Translations under genes and position numbers: made by a program | Assembly (NCBI GenBank): GCA_910577475.1 | Contig: CAJTLJ010000020.1 | Location: forward strand, 1-19,323 | Reading direction: 5' to 3' | DNA: 19,323 bases | Source of the DNA: an uncultured Alistipes sp. | GTDB taxonomy: Bacteria; Bacteroidota; Bacteroidia; Bacteroidales; Rikenellaceae | Shown here: piece by piece, positions 8,086-14,950 of the stretch | Position numbering within the stretch: position 1 is the stretch's first letter | How the letters are laid out: the number at the start of each line of letters is the position of its first letter | Notes under the pieces: generated by a model | The model's input: the letters and a program-made list of their open reading frames with translations, nothing else | The model's database searches: none | What the model was told of the DNA's origin: nothing

Positions 8086-9105
8086 ATGGGATTTTTCGAT
8101 CTTTTCAAAAAGAAGCAGGATAACGCCGCGGCGGCAGCCCCGGCACCCGAAACGGCGGCAGCCGGGCAGACCGACCGGCAGGAGCTGGAGGCCGGACTGG
8201 AGAAGACCAAAACGGGGCTTTTCTCGAAGCTGGCGCGGGCCGTGGCCGGACGGTCGACGGTCGACGCCGACGTGCTGGACGACCTGGAGGAGGTGCTGAT
8301 TACCTCCGACGTCGGCGTGGAGACCACCGTGAAGATCATCCGCAGCCTGGAGGAGCGCGCCGCGCGCGACAAATACATGAACGCCTCGGAGCTGCAGTCG
8401 ATGCTGCGCGACGAGGTGGCCCGGCTGATGGAGGAGTCACACCGCTCGGAGCGCGACTTCGGCATTGAGGTGAAGCCCGGAACCCCCTACGTGATGATGG
8501 TCGTCGGCGTCAACGGCGCCGGCAAGACCACCACCATCGGCAAGCTGGCCGCCCAGCTCTCCAAGGCCGGGCGCAAGGTCTATATCGGTGCGGCCGACAC
8601 CTTCCGCGCCGCCGCCATCGACCAGCTGGCCGTGTGGGCCGAGCGGGCCGGGGCCACGATGATCCGTCAGGAGATGGGCAGCGACCCCGCGTCGGTGGCC
8701 TACGACACCCTGAAGTCGGCCGTGGCGAACGGCGCCGACGTGGTGCTGATCGACACGGCGGGCCGCCTGCACAACAAGATCGGCCTGATGAACGAGCTGA
8801 CGAAGATCCGCAACGTGATGGCGAAGGTGATTCCCGACGCACCGCACGAGGTGATGCTCGTGCTCGACGGCTCGACGGGGCAGAACGCCTTCGAGCAGGC
8901 CCGTCAGTTCACCCAGGCCACGCAGGTCACATCGCTCGCCATCACCAAGCTCGACGGCACGGCCAAAGGGGGCGTCGTGATCGGCATCAGCGACCAGTTC
9001 CGCATTCCGGTGCGCTACATCGGCGTCGGAGAAGGGATCGACCAGTTGAAGATGTTCGACCGCAGGGAGTTCGTAAAGGCACTGTTCGGCGATGAAAAAA
9101 ATTAA
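8086..9105 (+). CDS. ftsY: Signal recognition particle receptor FtsY
   Basis: SRP receptor GTPase that docks ribosome-nascent-chain/SRP complexes at the membrane for co-translational insertion. The 339 residues comprise a short N-terminal Ala/Gln-rich segment (about 1-45), the helical N domain (about 45-125) and the GTPase G domain. Visible motifs are G1 GVNGAGKTT (141-149), DTFRAAAIDQL, G3 DTAGR (223-227), G4 TKLD (287-290) and a C-terminal GVGEGIDQL. The acidic A domain of enterobacterial FtsY is absent, as is normal in this phylum. The rimO start lies within its last codons (14-base overlap), so the pair are probably translationally coupled. Confidence 0.97.
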   Translation: MGFFDLFKKKQDNAAAAAPAPETAAAGQTDRQELEAGLEKTKTGLFSKLARAVAGRSTVDADVLDDLEEVLITSDVGVETTVKIIRSLEERAARDKYMNASELQSMLRDEVARLMEESHRSERDFGIEVKPGTPYVMMVVGVNGAGKTTTIGKLAAQLSKAGRKVYIGAADTFRAAAIDQLAVWAERAGATMIRQEMGSDPASVAYDTLKSAVANGADVVLIDTAGRLHNKIGLMNELTKIRNVMAKVIPDAPHEVMLVLDGSTGQNAFEQARQFTQATQVTSLAITKLDGTAKGGVVIGISDQFRIPVRYIGVGEGIDQLKMFDRREFVKALFGDEKN

Positions 9106-10393
9106 CGTCATCACCCTCGGCTGTTCGAAAAACACGGTGGACAGCGAACACCTGATGGCCCAGCTGCGGGCCTCGGGTTATGAAGTGGCGGCCGACAGCG
9201 ACCGCACCGACGCCAAAGTGGTGGTCATCAACACCTGCGGATTCATCGGCGACGCCAAGCAGGAGTCCGTCGACCTGATCCTGCGGGCCGCGGCCGCCAA
9301 GACGGCGGGCAGGATCGAGCGCCTTTTCGTGATCGGCTGCCTCGCGGAGCGCTACGCCGACGAGCTGCGCAGCGAGCTGCCCGAGGTCGACGAATTCTTC
9401 GGCGTGCACGACTGGGCGGGCATCGCCCGGGCGCTGGGGGCCGAGCACCGTGCGGAGTGCGAAACCCGCCGCGTGCTGACGACCCCGAAGCACTACGCCT
9501 ACCTGAAGATCTCCGAAGGGTGCAACTGGAAATGCGGCTACTGCGCCATCCCGCTCATCCGGGGCGAGCACCTCTCCGTACCGATGGAGACCCTGCTCGA
9601 AGAGGCGCGCGGACTGGCCGCCGCCGGCGTGAAGGAGTTGATGGTTATCGCACAGGACACCACCTACTACGGCATCGACCTCTACGGCCGGCGCCGGCTG
9701 GCCGAACTGCTCGCCGAGCTCTGCCGCATCGAGGGGCTGGAGTGGATCCGCCTGCACTACGCCTACCCCGCGGGATTCCCCGACGATGTGATCGAGACGA
9801 TGGCCCGCGAGCCCAAGATCTGCAAATACCTCGACATCCCCTTCCAGCATATCTCCGACGCCCAGCTCACGGCCATGAAGCGCCGTCACACGAAGGCCGA
9901 GGCGATGGAGCTGATCCGCCGCCTGCGGAGCGCCGTGCCCGACATCGCGCTGCGCACCACGCTGCTGGTGGGCTATCCCGGCGAGACGGAGGCCGACTTC
10001 GAGGAGCTGGCCGACTTCGTGCGCGAAGTGCGGTTCGACCGGCTGGGAGTGTTCGCCTACTCGGAGGAGGAGGGAACCTACTCGGCCGAGAAGCTGCACG
10101 ACGACGTGCCGGAGGAGGTGAAGCAGTCGCGCGTGGACCGGATCATGCGCCTGCAGGGCGAAATCGCGCTTGCGAACAACCTCCGCCGCGTGGGGCGCCG
10201 AGAACGGGTGATCATCGACTCGCGCCAGGGCGACTACTACGTCGGCCGGTCGCAATACGACTCGCCCGAGGTGGATCAGGAGATCCTGATCCCGGCGACC
10301 GGGCGCCGGCTGCTGCGGGGCCGCTTCTACGACGTGCGGATCACCCGCGCGGAGGAGTACGACCTCTATGCCGAGCCCGTCGGGAAAGCGTGA
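9092..10393 (+). CDS. rimO: Ribosomal protein uS12 methylthiotransferase RimO
   Basis: Radical SAM methylthiotransferase that adds a methylthio group to the conserved aspartate of ribosomal protein S12. The 433 residues show the N-terminal UPF0004 domain with its cluster cysteines C11, C49 and C83, the radical-SAM motif C144-x3-C148-x2-C151 (EGCNWKCGYC), and a C-terminal TRAM domain (about 370-430). The opening MKKINVITLGCSKNTVDSE and the SEGCNWKC segment favour RimO over the tRNA enzyme MiaB. Translation begins inside the 3' end of ftsY. The stop overlaps the -33 region of the next promoter. Confidence 0.95.
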   Translation: MKKINVITLGCSKNTVDSEHLMAQLRASGYEVAADSDRTDAKVVVINTCGFIGDAKQESVDLILRAAAAKTAGRIERLFVIGCLAERYADELRSELPEVDEFFGVHDWAGIARALGAEHRAECETRRVLTTPKHYAYLKISEGCNWKCGYCAIPLIRGEHLSVPMETLLEEARGLAAAGVKELMVIAQDTTYYGIDLYGRRRLAELLAELCRIEGLEWIRLHYAYPAGFPDDVIETMAREPKICKYLDIPFQHISDAQLTAMKRRHTKAEAMELIRRLRSAVPDIALRTTLLVGYPGETEADFEELADFVREVRFDRLGVFAYSEEEGTYSAEKLHDDVPEEVKQSRVDRIMRLQGEIALANNLRRVGRRERVIIDSRQGDYYVGRSQYDSPEVDQEILIPATGRRLLRGRFYDVRITRAEEYDLYAEPVGKA

Positions 10394-10395
10394 AT

Positions 10396-10426
10396 TTTGG
10401 AATATCGAAAAAAATTCCTACCTTTG
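10396..10426 (+). promoter_or_regulatory. Complete promoter for the coiled-coil/zapA operon
   Basis: TTTG at 10396-10399 and TACCTTTG at 10419-10426 are separated by 19 bases, an almost ideal match to the Bacteroidetes -33/-7 promoter. The start is expected near 10433, giving a leader of about 23 bases to the ATG at 10456. It is one of the best promoters in the window. Confidence 0.75.
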
Positions 10427-10455
10427 GATGGAATTGTAGCATTGCAACGCGAAAC

Positions 10456-10749
10456 ATGGCTGTAAAGAGCATCGTCACGGAGTTGGGACAGCGCCAGGCA
10501 CGGCTGATCGACGACCATCGCAAACTGGTCGCGCTCTGCGGGAAACTGGCCTCCGAACGGGACGCGCTGAAAGAGGAGAAGCGACTCCTCGAACAGAAGA
10601 TCCGCAATCTGGATCACGAGCTCTCGAAAATGCAGCTCACCGCCGGACTGGCGGGCGGCAGTGCCGACAAGGAGAAGGCGCGGGCACGAGTCAACCGTTT
10701 GATGCGGGAGGTAGACAAGTGCATCGCCCTGCTGAACAAACCGCAGTGA
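10456..10749 (+). CDS. Small coiled-coil protein encoded upstream of zapA
   Basis: A 97-residue protein, MAVKSIVTELGQRQARLIDD onward. Residues about 8-62 have the heptad-like, Glu/Lys/Leu-rich pattern of a coiled coil. A Gly/Ser hinge (AGLAGGSADK, about 64-73) follows, then a helical tail ending in CIALLNKPQ. It has no signal peptide or membrane segment. zapA starts 10 bases downstream, so the two are almost certainly co-transcribed from the strong promoter at 10396. By position and shape it could be a partner of ZapA or a ZapB-like bridging protein, but this is inference and I do not recognise a named family. The start is fixed by the promoter: in-frame codons upstream overlap rimO. Confidence 0.8.
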   Translation: MAVKSIVTELGQRQARLIDDHRKLVALCGKLASERDALKEEKRLLEQKIRNLDHELSKMQLTAGLAGGSADKEKARARVNRLMREVDKCIALLNKPQ

Positions 10750-10759
10750 CTTCGGCCCT

Positions 10760-11083
10760 ATGGAAAAGGCGAAACTGACCATGAATCTCAAGGTAGCGGG
10801 CAAACCCTACCGCGTGAATACCCGGCCCGAAAAGGAGGAGATCTACCGTCTGGCCGAACAGGAGGTCAACGACTACATCAACAGTTTCCGCAAGGGGAAC
10901 TACAAGGGCTTCGAAGATAGAGACTACATCGCACTGGCCGCCCTGCATCTGGCGATATCCAACGTGCAGATGCGCCAGACGCGCGAGGTGGGCAACGAAG
11001 ATTTGAAGGCTCTGGACGAGCTGAACCGCAATTTGGACGCTTATTTGAACGAAGTGGCGATCGAGCAGGTACAGAAAAAGTGA
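10760..11083 (+). CDS. zapA: Cell division protein ZapA
   Basis: Small FtsZ-ring stabilising protein, 107 residues, the usual ZapA size. The N-terminal globular part contains MNLKVAGKPYRVNTRPEKEEIYRLA, matching the family pattern of a short beta hairpin then R-x-E-E, given here as positions 8-32. The C-terminal half (about 60-107) is the long dimerising helix (LNRNLDAYLNEVAIEQVQKK). It follows the coiled-coil gene in the same operon and precedes the 6S RNA, an order also seen in enterobacteria, where ssrS follows zapA. Confidence 0.88.
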   Translation: MEKAKLTMNLKVAGKPYRVNTRPEKEEIYRLAEQEVNDYINSFRKGNYKGFEDRDYIALAALHLAISNVQMRQTREVGNEDLKALDELNRNLDAYLNEVAIEQVQKK

Positions 11084-11134
11084 TTTTTCAGACCGCCGCT
11101 CCACGAACAGGTTCTTTACATACGAAAGAAATCT

Positions 11135-11331
11135 ACCCGCATAGATTCCTTAAGCTTTGCGAAACTGAACAATTTTTACATTGAGGCAACTCGCGTCTTA
11201 TCAAAATCAGGCCTTGACCCTTCGGGGTGCCGCTCCGTGCGGCCGTTGGAAGATTGCGAATGGCGGAGCCCTCACACATGACTTATCTTGCAGATTCGTC
11301 AAACAAGAAAAGGGATCCGTGCGGGTTTTTT
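11135..11331 (+). ncRNA. ssrS: 6S RNA (SsrS), regulator of RNA polymerase
   Basis: The zapA-rny gap folds into the 6S architecture. The closing stem pairs 11135-11141 (ACCCGCA) with 11320-11326, 11145-11151 (ATTCCTT) with 11310-11316, 11156-11163 (TTTGCGAA) with 11295-11303 around one bulge, and 11165-11167 with 11291-11293. A large open bubble follows: 11168-11181 facing 11275-11290. A terminal rod then pairs TGAGG 11182 with CCTCA 11270, TCGCGTCTT 11191 with AAGATTGCGA, and AGGCC with GGCC. Six T residues after the closing stem suggest intrinsic termination. 6S RNA mimics an open promoter and sequesters the housekeeping RNA polymerase. Its length of about 197 bases fits. I see no clear promoter, so it may be processed from the zapA transcript. 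Confidence 0.8.
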
Positions 11332-11369
11332 AAGACCATTTTTAACCAACATAATAAAAACCAAACGAA

Positions 11370-12914
11370 ATGGGTACAATTATTTTAACAGCCGGCATCT
11401 CCGCCGTTGCTGTCGGAGTGTACGTTCTGATCACCAATCTGGTGTTGAAGAACAGCATCCGGAAGCGCAGCGAGGCCGCCGTCAAGGAGGCCGAAGCCGA
11501 AGGCGAGATGATCAAGAAGGAGAAGATCCTTCAGGCGAAGGAGAAGTTCATACAGCTCAAAAGTGAACACGACCGTCAGGTCAACGAACGGAATCAGCGG
11601 ATCGCCCAGAGCGAGCAGCGCGCCAAGCAGATCGAGAACAACCTGCAGAATCAGCAGCGCGATCTGGAGAACAAGCTCAAGGAGAACGACCGCATCCGCG
11701 AGCAGATGCAAAACCAGCTGCAACTGCTGGAGCACAAGAAAGAGGAGGTCGAGCAGCTGCGCCGCGAGCAGAATTCGCGGCTGGAGCAGATCTCCGGCAT
11801 GAGCTCGGAGGATGCCAAGAACATCTTGATCGAGAACATGAAGGCCGAGGCCAAGACCGACGCCGCAGCCTACATCAACGAGACCATCGAGGAGGCCAAG
11901 CTGACCGCCACGAAGGAGGCCAAGCGCATCATCGTCGCCTCGATCCAGCGCGTCGCCACCGAGACCGCCATCGAGAATGCCGTCACGGTGTTCAACATCG
12001 ACAGCGACGAGGTGAAGGGTCGCATCATCGGCCGCGAGGGACGTAACATCCGCGCCCTGGAGGCTGCGACGGGCATCGAAATCATCGTCGACGACACCCC
12101 CGAAGCCATCATCCTGAGCGGCTTCGACCCCGTGCGCCGCGAGATCGCCCGTCTGGCGCTCCACCAGCTGGTGACCGACGGCCGCATCCACCCCGCCCGC
12201 ATCGAGGAGGTGGTCGCCAAGGTCAAGAAGCAGATCGAGGAGGAGATCGTCGAGGTCGGCAAGCGCACGACCATCGACCTGGGAATCCACGGTCTGCATC
12301 CCGAGCTGATCCGTCTGATCGGTAAGATGAAGTACCGCTCCTCCTACGGACAGAACCTGCTGCAACACGCCCGCGAGACGGCCAACCTGGCCGGCATCAT
12401 GGCCGCCGAGCTGGGGCTGAACCCCAAGACGGCCCGCCGCGCCGGTCTGCTGCACGATATCGGCAAGGTGCCCGACGACGAGCCCGAACTGCCGCACGCC
12501 ATCATCGGTATGAAGCTGGCCGAGAAATTCAAGGAGAAGGCCGAGGTATGCAACGCCATCGGCGCCCACCACGACGAGACGGAGATGACCTCGCTGATCG
12601 CCCCGATCATCCAGGTCTGCGACGCCATCTCGGGTGCCCGTCCCGGCGCCCGCCGTGAAGTGGTGGAGTCCTATATCAAGCGTCTGAAGGAGATGGAGGA
12701 CATCGCCCTCTCCTACCCCGGCGTGGTGAAGACCTATGCCATTCAGGCCGGCCGCGAGCTGCGCGTCATCGTCGGCGCCGACAAACTCTCGGATCAGGAG
12801 TCGGAGAGCCTGTCGCACGATATCGCCAAGAAGATTCAGGACGAGATGACCTACCCGGGTCAGGTGAAGATCACCGTCATCCGAGAAACCCGAGCCGTCT
12901 CGTACGCCAAGTAA
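11370..12914 (+). CDS. rny: Ribonuclease Y
   Basis: Membrane-anchored endoribonuclease that starts mRNA decay. The 514 residues show the family order. An N-terminal membrane helix (about 3-22, IILTAGISAVAVGVYVLI) comes first, then a long Glu/Gln/Lys-rich coiled coil (about 30-190). The KH domain has GRIIGREG at 217-224. The HD domain has H362-D363 in LLHDIGK and further metal ligands in AHHDETE. The conserved tail ends ITVIRETRAVSYAK. The ATG at 11370 follows an A-rich leader. No promoter lies between the 6S RNA and this gene, so read-through from upstream is likely. Its last codons and terminator are duplicated downstream. Confidence 0.97.
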   Translation: MGTIILTAGISAVAVGVYVLITNLVLKNSIRKRSEAAVKEAEAEGEMIKKEKILQAKEKFIQLKSEHDRQVNERNQRIAQSEQRAKQIENNLQNQQRDLENKLKENDRIREQMQNQLQLLEHKKEEVEQLRREQNSRLEQISGMSSEDAKNILIENMKAEAKTDAAAYINETIEEAKLTATKEAKRIIVASIQRVATETAIENAVTVFNIDSDEVKGRIIGREGRNIRALEAATGIEIIVDDTPEAIILSGFDPVRREIARLALHQLVTDGRIHPARIEEVVAKVKKQIEEEIVEVGKRTTIDLGIHGLHPELIRLIGKMKYRSSYGQNLLQHARETANLAGIMAAELGLNPKTARRAGLLHDIGKVPDDEPELPHAIIGMKLAEKFKEKAEVCNAIGAHHDETEMTSLIAPIIQVCDAISGARPGARREVVESYIKRLKEMEDIALSYPGVVKTYAIQAGRELRVIVGADKLSDQESESLSHDIAKKIQDEMTYPGQVKITVIRETRAVSYAK

Positions 12915-12964
12915 ACGGCTCTTTCCGGGTAGGCCATGAAGGCCATACCCAAATTCCCTCCCCT

Positions 12965-12997
12965 GCCCCTCCCTTTGTCAAAGGGAGGGGTTTTTAT
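12965..12997 (+). terminator. rny terminator, copy 1
   Basis: CCCCTCCCTTT pairs perfectly with AAAGGGAGGGG around a GTC loop and is followed by TTTTTATT. A smaller hairpin, GGGTAGGCC with GGCC(A)TACCC at 12927-12950, precedes it. Hairpins of this CCCTCCCTTTG type are frequent in Bacteroidales genomes. Confidence 0.9.
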
Positions 12998-13126
12998 TCG
13001 GACTCGACAACGTAAAACCGGGCCAAGTCAAGATCACCGTCATCCGAGAAACCCGAGCCGTCTCGTACGCCAAGTAAACGGCTCTTTCCGGGTAGGCCAT
13101 GAAGGCCATACCCCAATTCCCGCCCC

Positions 13127-13159
13127 TGCCCCTCCCTTTGACAAAGGGAGGGGTTTTCT
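13127..13159 (+). terminator. rny terminator, duplicated copy 2
   Basis: The same hairpin as at 12965, with loop GAC instead of GTC and tail TTTTCTT, lies inside repeat unit 2. The loop change leaves the stem intact. Confidence 0.85.
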
Positions 13160-13234
13160 TCGGGCCAGACAGCGCAAAACCGGGTCAGGTGAAGATCTCC
13201 GTTATCCGAGAACCCGAACTGGCTCCGACACGAC

Positions 13235-13269
13235 ATCAGGGGTTGTCCGACAAGCAGACAACCCCTGAT
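13235..13269. other. Strong hairpin at the edge of the repeat array
   Basis: A perfect 13-base-pair stem pairs ATCAGGGGTTGTC with GACAACCCCTGAT around a nine-base loop. Neither side carries a T tract, so it is not a textbook terminator. It sits just beyond the end of the minus-strand operon and could still help end that transcript or protect its 3' end. Confidence 0.6.
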
Positions 13270-13292
13270 CGTATTCTACAAATAACACGTCG

Positions 13293-13697
13293 CTATTTAT
13301 CCATTATTTTCGCAATCGGCACCGTTTTTTCAAATTCCGCTTTCGTCATATATTTATAGACACCGATTTGACGCAAACATTTTCCTTCAGGAATTTCTAT
13401 TATCTGATCGTCGTAATAATATTTCCCTTCGTCGTTTATTAGCAGAACCATCAACTCGGTCGTAGCATTCCAAGAAGCATAGCTTTTATCGATCTCTCTC
13501 GCCAACGCTGCTCCATGATCCAAAACCTGAAAGACCTCGAACGGTTGAGTACTCAATATCTCACCGGGTTCATCGAACAAAACGATCCCGTTCTCACCAT
13601 TATCGTTACGAGAAGAATAGTTGACAGCCAATGCCACAAGAACTAAAAATAATATTCCGGAGAAAAAGCCTCCGATAAAAATCCATAAACTCTTCAT
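13293..13697 (-). CDS. Small membrane-anchored protein of unknown function
   Basis: A 134-residue protein with one N-terminal membrane helix (MKSLWIFIGGFFSGILFLVL, about 1-25) and a C-terminal domain of about 100 residues. The region holds GIVLFDEPGEIL and, near the end, EGKCLRQIGVYKYMTKAEFEKT. I recall similar proteins of unknown function in other gut Bacteroidales. The ATG at 13697 is preferred to the adjoining GTG at 13700. It follows the neighbouring gene by 18 bases, so both probably form one transcript. Its base composition is clearly AT-richer than the flanking housekeeping genes, suggesting transfer. The topology implies the soluble domain faces the periplasm if the helix is an uncleaved anchor. 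Confidence 0.75.
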   Translation of the reverse strand: MKSLWIFIGGFFSGILFLVLVALAVNYSSRNDNGENGIVLFDEPGEILSTQPFEVFQVLDHGAALAREIDKSYASWNATTELMVLLINDEGKYYYDDQIIEIPEGKCLRQIGVYKYMTKAEFEKTVPIAKIMDK

Positions 13698-13715
13698 CAC
13701 AGGTTACTTTATACA

Positions 13716-14384
13716 TTACAAATCATCTCCGTTCGCACGGTTATACTCATTGTCGTAAAACATACAGATATAGTACTTTCCGGAATGCTCCGAGATCATA
13801 AACCACACGGGTTTCTTCAACTTTCTTTCTAAAAGATAGTCCAGGGCTTTCGAATACATCTCGGTCTTTAGCTCCTCCGTACCATGCTCAATCTGCTCAT
13901 CCGTATACCTGCTACTTAAAAACATTCGTACAGCCAACGAATCAGGTTCTACAGGAGCCTGATAAAATACAGCCTCATAACGTTTTTTATGAACTGTCAT
14001 CTCATATGAGATATCCTCGTCCTCCGGAATCACCTGATCATCACGATACGCGACATACCTGGGATTGCTTTCGAACTGGCGACAGAGTTGGTTGAACCGA
14101 ATCTGAATATCTCTTTCACCAACCAAAGTAGCATCCGCAACCATTAACCGATAAACCTTATTATTATTGGTTACGACATGAATATCGACGTTCCGACCAT
14201 TAAATTCACCTTCCAATATATTGCTATTATTAGGATCAATTTGATATCCTTTTTCACGCAATTTCCGAATCATCTCCGCCTTGCTTCCGTCAACCGGAAT
14301 ACCGAGGAACTTCGTGACATCCTTTTCCTGTGCGAACGTAACAGAGCATAAGCACAGTGACACAATAAAAAACAGCTTCTTCAT
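13716..14384 (-). CDS. Exported protein of unknown function
   Basis: A 222-residue protein with a clear signal peptide (MKKLFFIVSLCLCSVTFA, cleavage before QEKD). The mature part starts with KFLGIPVDGSKAEMIRKLRE and KGYQ, a pattern I recall from many small exported Bacteroidetes proteins of unknown role. The rest is acidic and mixed helix/strand, with no catalytic motif I can name. The ATG at 14384 is chosen because the signal peptide begins there. An in-frame ATG at 14423 would add 13 residues ahead of the signal. It is the first gene of a likely two-gene operon with 13293-13697 and has the same AT-rich composition. Expression probably runs from the -7 box at 14650 through a long folded leader. 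Confidence 0.75.
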   Translation of the reverse strand: MKKLFFIVSLCLCSVTFAQEKDVTKFLGIPVDGSKAEMIRKLREKGYQIDPNNSNILEGEFNGRNVDIHVVTNNNKVYRLMVADATLVGERDIQIRFNQLCRQFESNPRYVAYRDDQVIPEDEDISYEMTVHKKRYEAVFYQAPVEPDSLAVRMFLSSRYTDEQIEHGTEELKTEMYSKALDYLLERKLKKPVWFMISEHSGKYYICMFYDNEYNRANGDDL

Positions 14385-14433
14385 AATGAATTCATTTTTT
14401 GCCCTCCAGTTCCTCAAGAGCATTCATAAAGCG

Positions 14434-14600
14434 AGAAGCGTGGAACTGTAATGTCCACATCTTTGTTGAAGGTCCTGAGAAAACCTGAAGAGCAGATGTA
14501 GTAATAGCAGTCCACGCGTACGCGAAGAACCACTATGCTCTCTTTGCTCTTTTTGAAAATTTCTCAGGTTTTCAACAACAAGAGTAAGCATAACGCTTCT
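14434..14600 (-). promoter_or_regulatory. Inverted-repeat element in the leader of the two-gene operon
   Basis: The arms TTGTTGAAGGTCCTGAGAAA (14463-14482) and the complement of TTTCTCAGGTTTTCAACAA (14560-14578) match at 17 positions around a three-for-two mismatch. AGAAGCG (14434) pairs with CGCTTCT (14594) outside, and ACATCT with AGATGT plus GCGTGGA with TCCACGC (one bulge) inside. This lies between the predicted start near 14636 and the ATG at 14384. It could be a regulatory RNA leader or a small non-autonomous mobile element. I cannot tell which. Confidence 0.45.
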
Positions 14601-14642
14601 TAAATGTATAATATGTCAAATCGAGCAACGTCCGATCCGTTA

Positions 14643-14650
14643 CAAAGATA
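14643..14650 (-). promoter_or_regulatory. -7 promoter box for the AT-rich operon
   Basis: TATCTTTG on the minus strand fits TAnnTTTG. It is the only such box between the tRNA terminator and the exported-protein gene. It implies a leader of about 250 bases, unusually long for this window. No -33 TTG is obvious. Confidence 0.45.
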
Positions 14651-14691
14651 GAGAAAAAATTTCAACGCGGAAACCGAAAACAGAATAAAAT

Positions 14692-14727
14692 GAAAATCCC
14701 GCCGAAGTGAACTTCAGCGGGATTTTC
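14692..14727 (-). terminator. Terminator of the tRNA-Leu transcript
   Basis: GAAAATCCCGC-C-GAAGT pairs with ACTTC-A-GCGGGATTTTC around a two-base loop with a single mismatch. On the minus strand the stem is followed by the T-rich ATTTTATTCTG. It begins three bases after the tRNA 3' end. Confidence 0.85.
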
Positions 14728-14729
14728 TG

Positions 14730-14812
14730 TGCCCAGGATAGGACTCGAACCTACACGGTATCACTACCACTAGTACCTGAAACTAGCGTGTCTACCATTT
14801 CACCACCTGGGC
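14730..14812 (-). tRNA. tRNA-Leu, anticodon CAG
   Basis: The acceptor stem is GCCCAGG/CCTGGGC with discriminator A. The anticodon stem CTAGT/ACTAG encloses the seven-base loop TTCAGGT, giving anticodon CAG and reading CUG codons, the leucine codon that dominates these GC-rich genes. A variable arm (GGTAGTGATACC) and the T-loop GGTTCGAGTCC are present. The gene is 83 bases long, normal for a class II leucine tRNA. CCA is not encoded, so it must be added after transcription. Confidence 0.95.
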
Positions 14813-14832
14813 GATTTCGTTGAACACGGATG

Positions 14833-14840
14833 CAAAGGTA
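14833..14840 (-). promoter_or_regulatory. -7 promoter box for tRNA-Leu
   Basis: TACCTTTG on the minus strand fits TAnnTTTG and lies about 20 bases before the mature tRNA 5' end. Transcription would start near 14826, leaving a short 5' leader for RNase P. Confidence 0.6.
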
Positions 14841-14950
14841 GTATATTTTTTTTAATCTGAAAGCATTTTCGCGGAAAAATATGACAAAAATTCACAGTTC
14901 GGCATTCAATAGACACCTTTCACCTATGATAATCAGCAGGATAAATTTTA

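Larger units (their letters stand above)
12857..13230 (+). repeat. Tandem repeat of the rny 3' end with terminator (about 2.3 copies)
   Basis: Unit 1 (12857-13019) covers the last codons of rny, its stop, a small hairpin and the terminator. Unit 2 (13020-13181) repeats all of this. A partial third copy starts at 13182 and fades after about 45 bases. The period is about 162-163 bases. Unit 2 would still encode GQVKITVIRETRAVSYAK and a stop. It differs from unit 1 in three adjacent codons only at third positions (GGT/GGC, CAG/CAA, GTG/GTC). The third copy differs by ACC/TCC, GTC/GTT and a one-base loss. Silent differences suggest the copies came from functional rny ends, as expected for recombination or integration at this gene end, rather than fresh slippage. 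Confidence 0.9.

Noticed and set aside
11385..12818. Minus-strand open frame of 477 codons
   Set aside because: It is antisense to rny and Leu/Asp/Gly/His-rich, with no motif. rny is unambiguous.
12857..13230. CRISPR array
   Set aside because: The units are about 162 bases, contain the rny gene end and terminators, and lack short repeats with unique spacers. No cas gene is seen.
12936..13268. Plus-strand frame across the rny repeats with internally repeated peptides
   Set aside because: The peptide repeats simply reflect the tandem DNA units. The frame runs through two terminators and does not match the rny frame.
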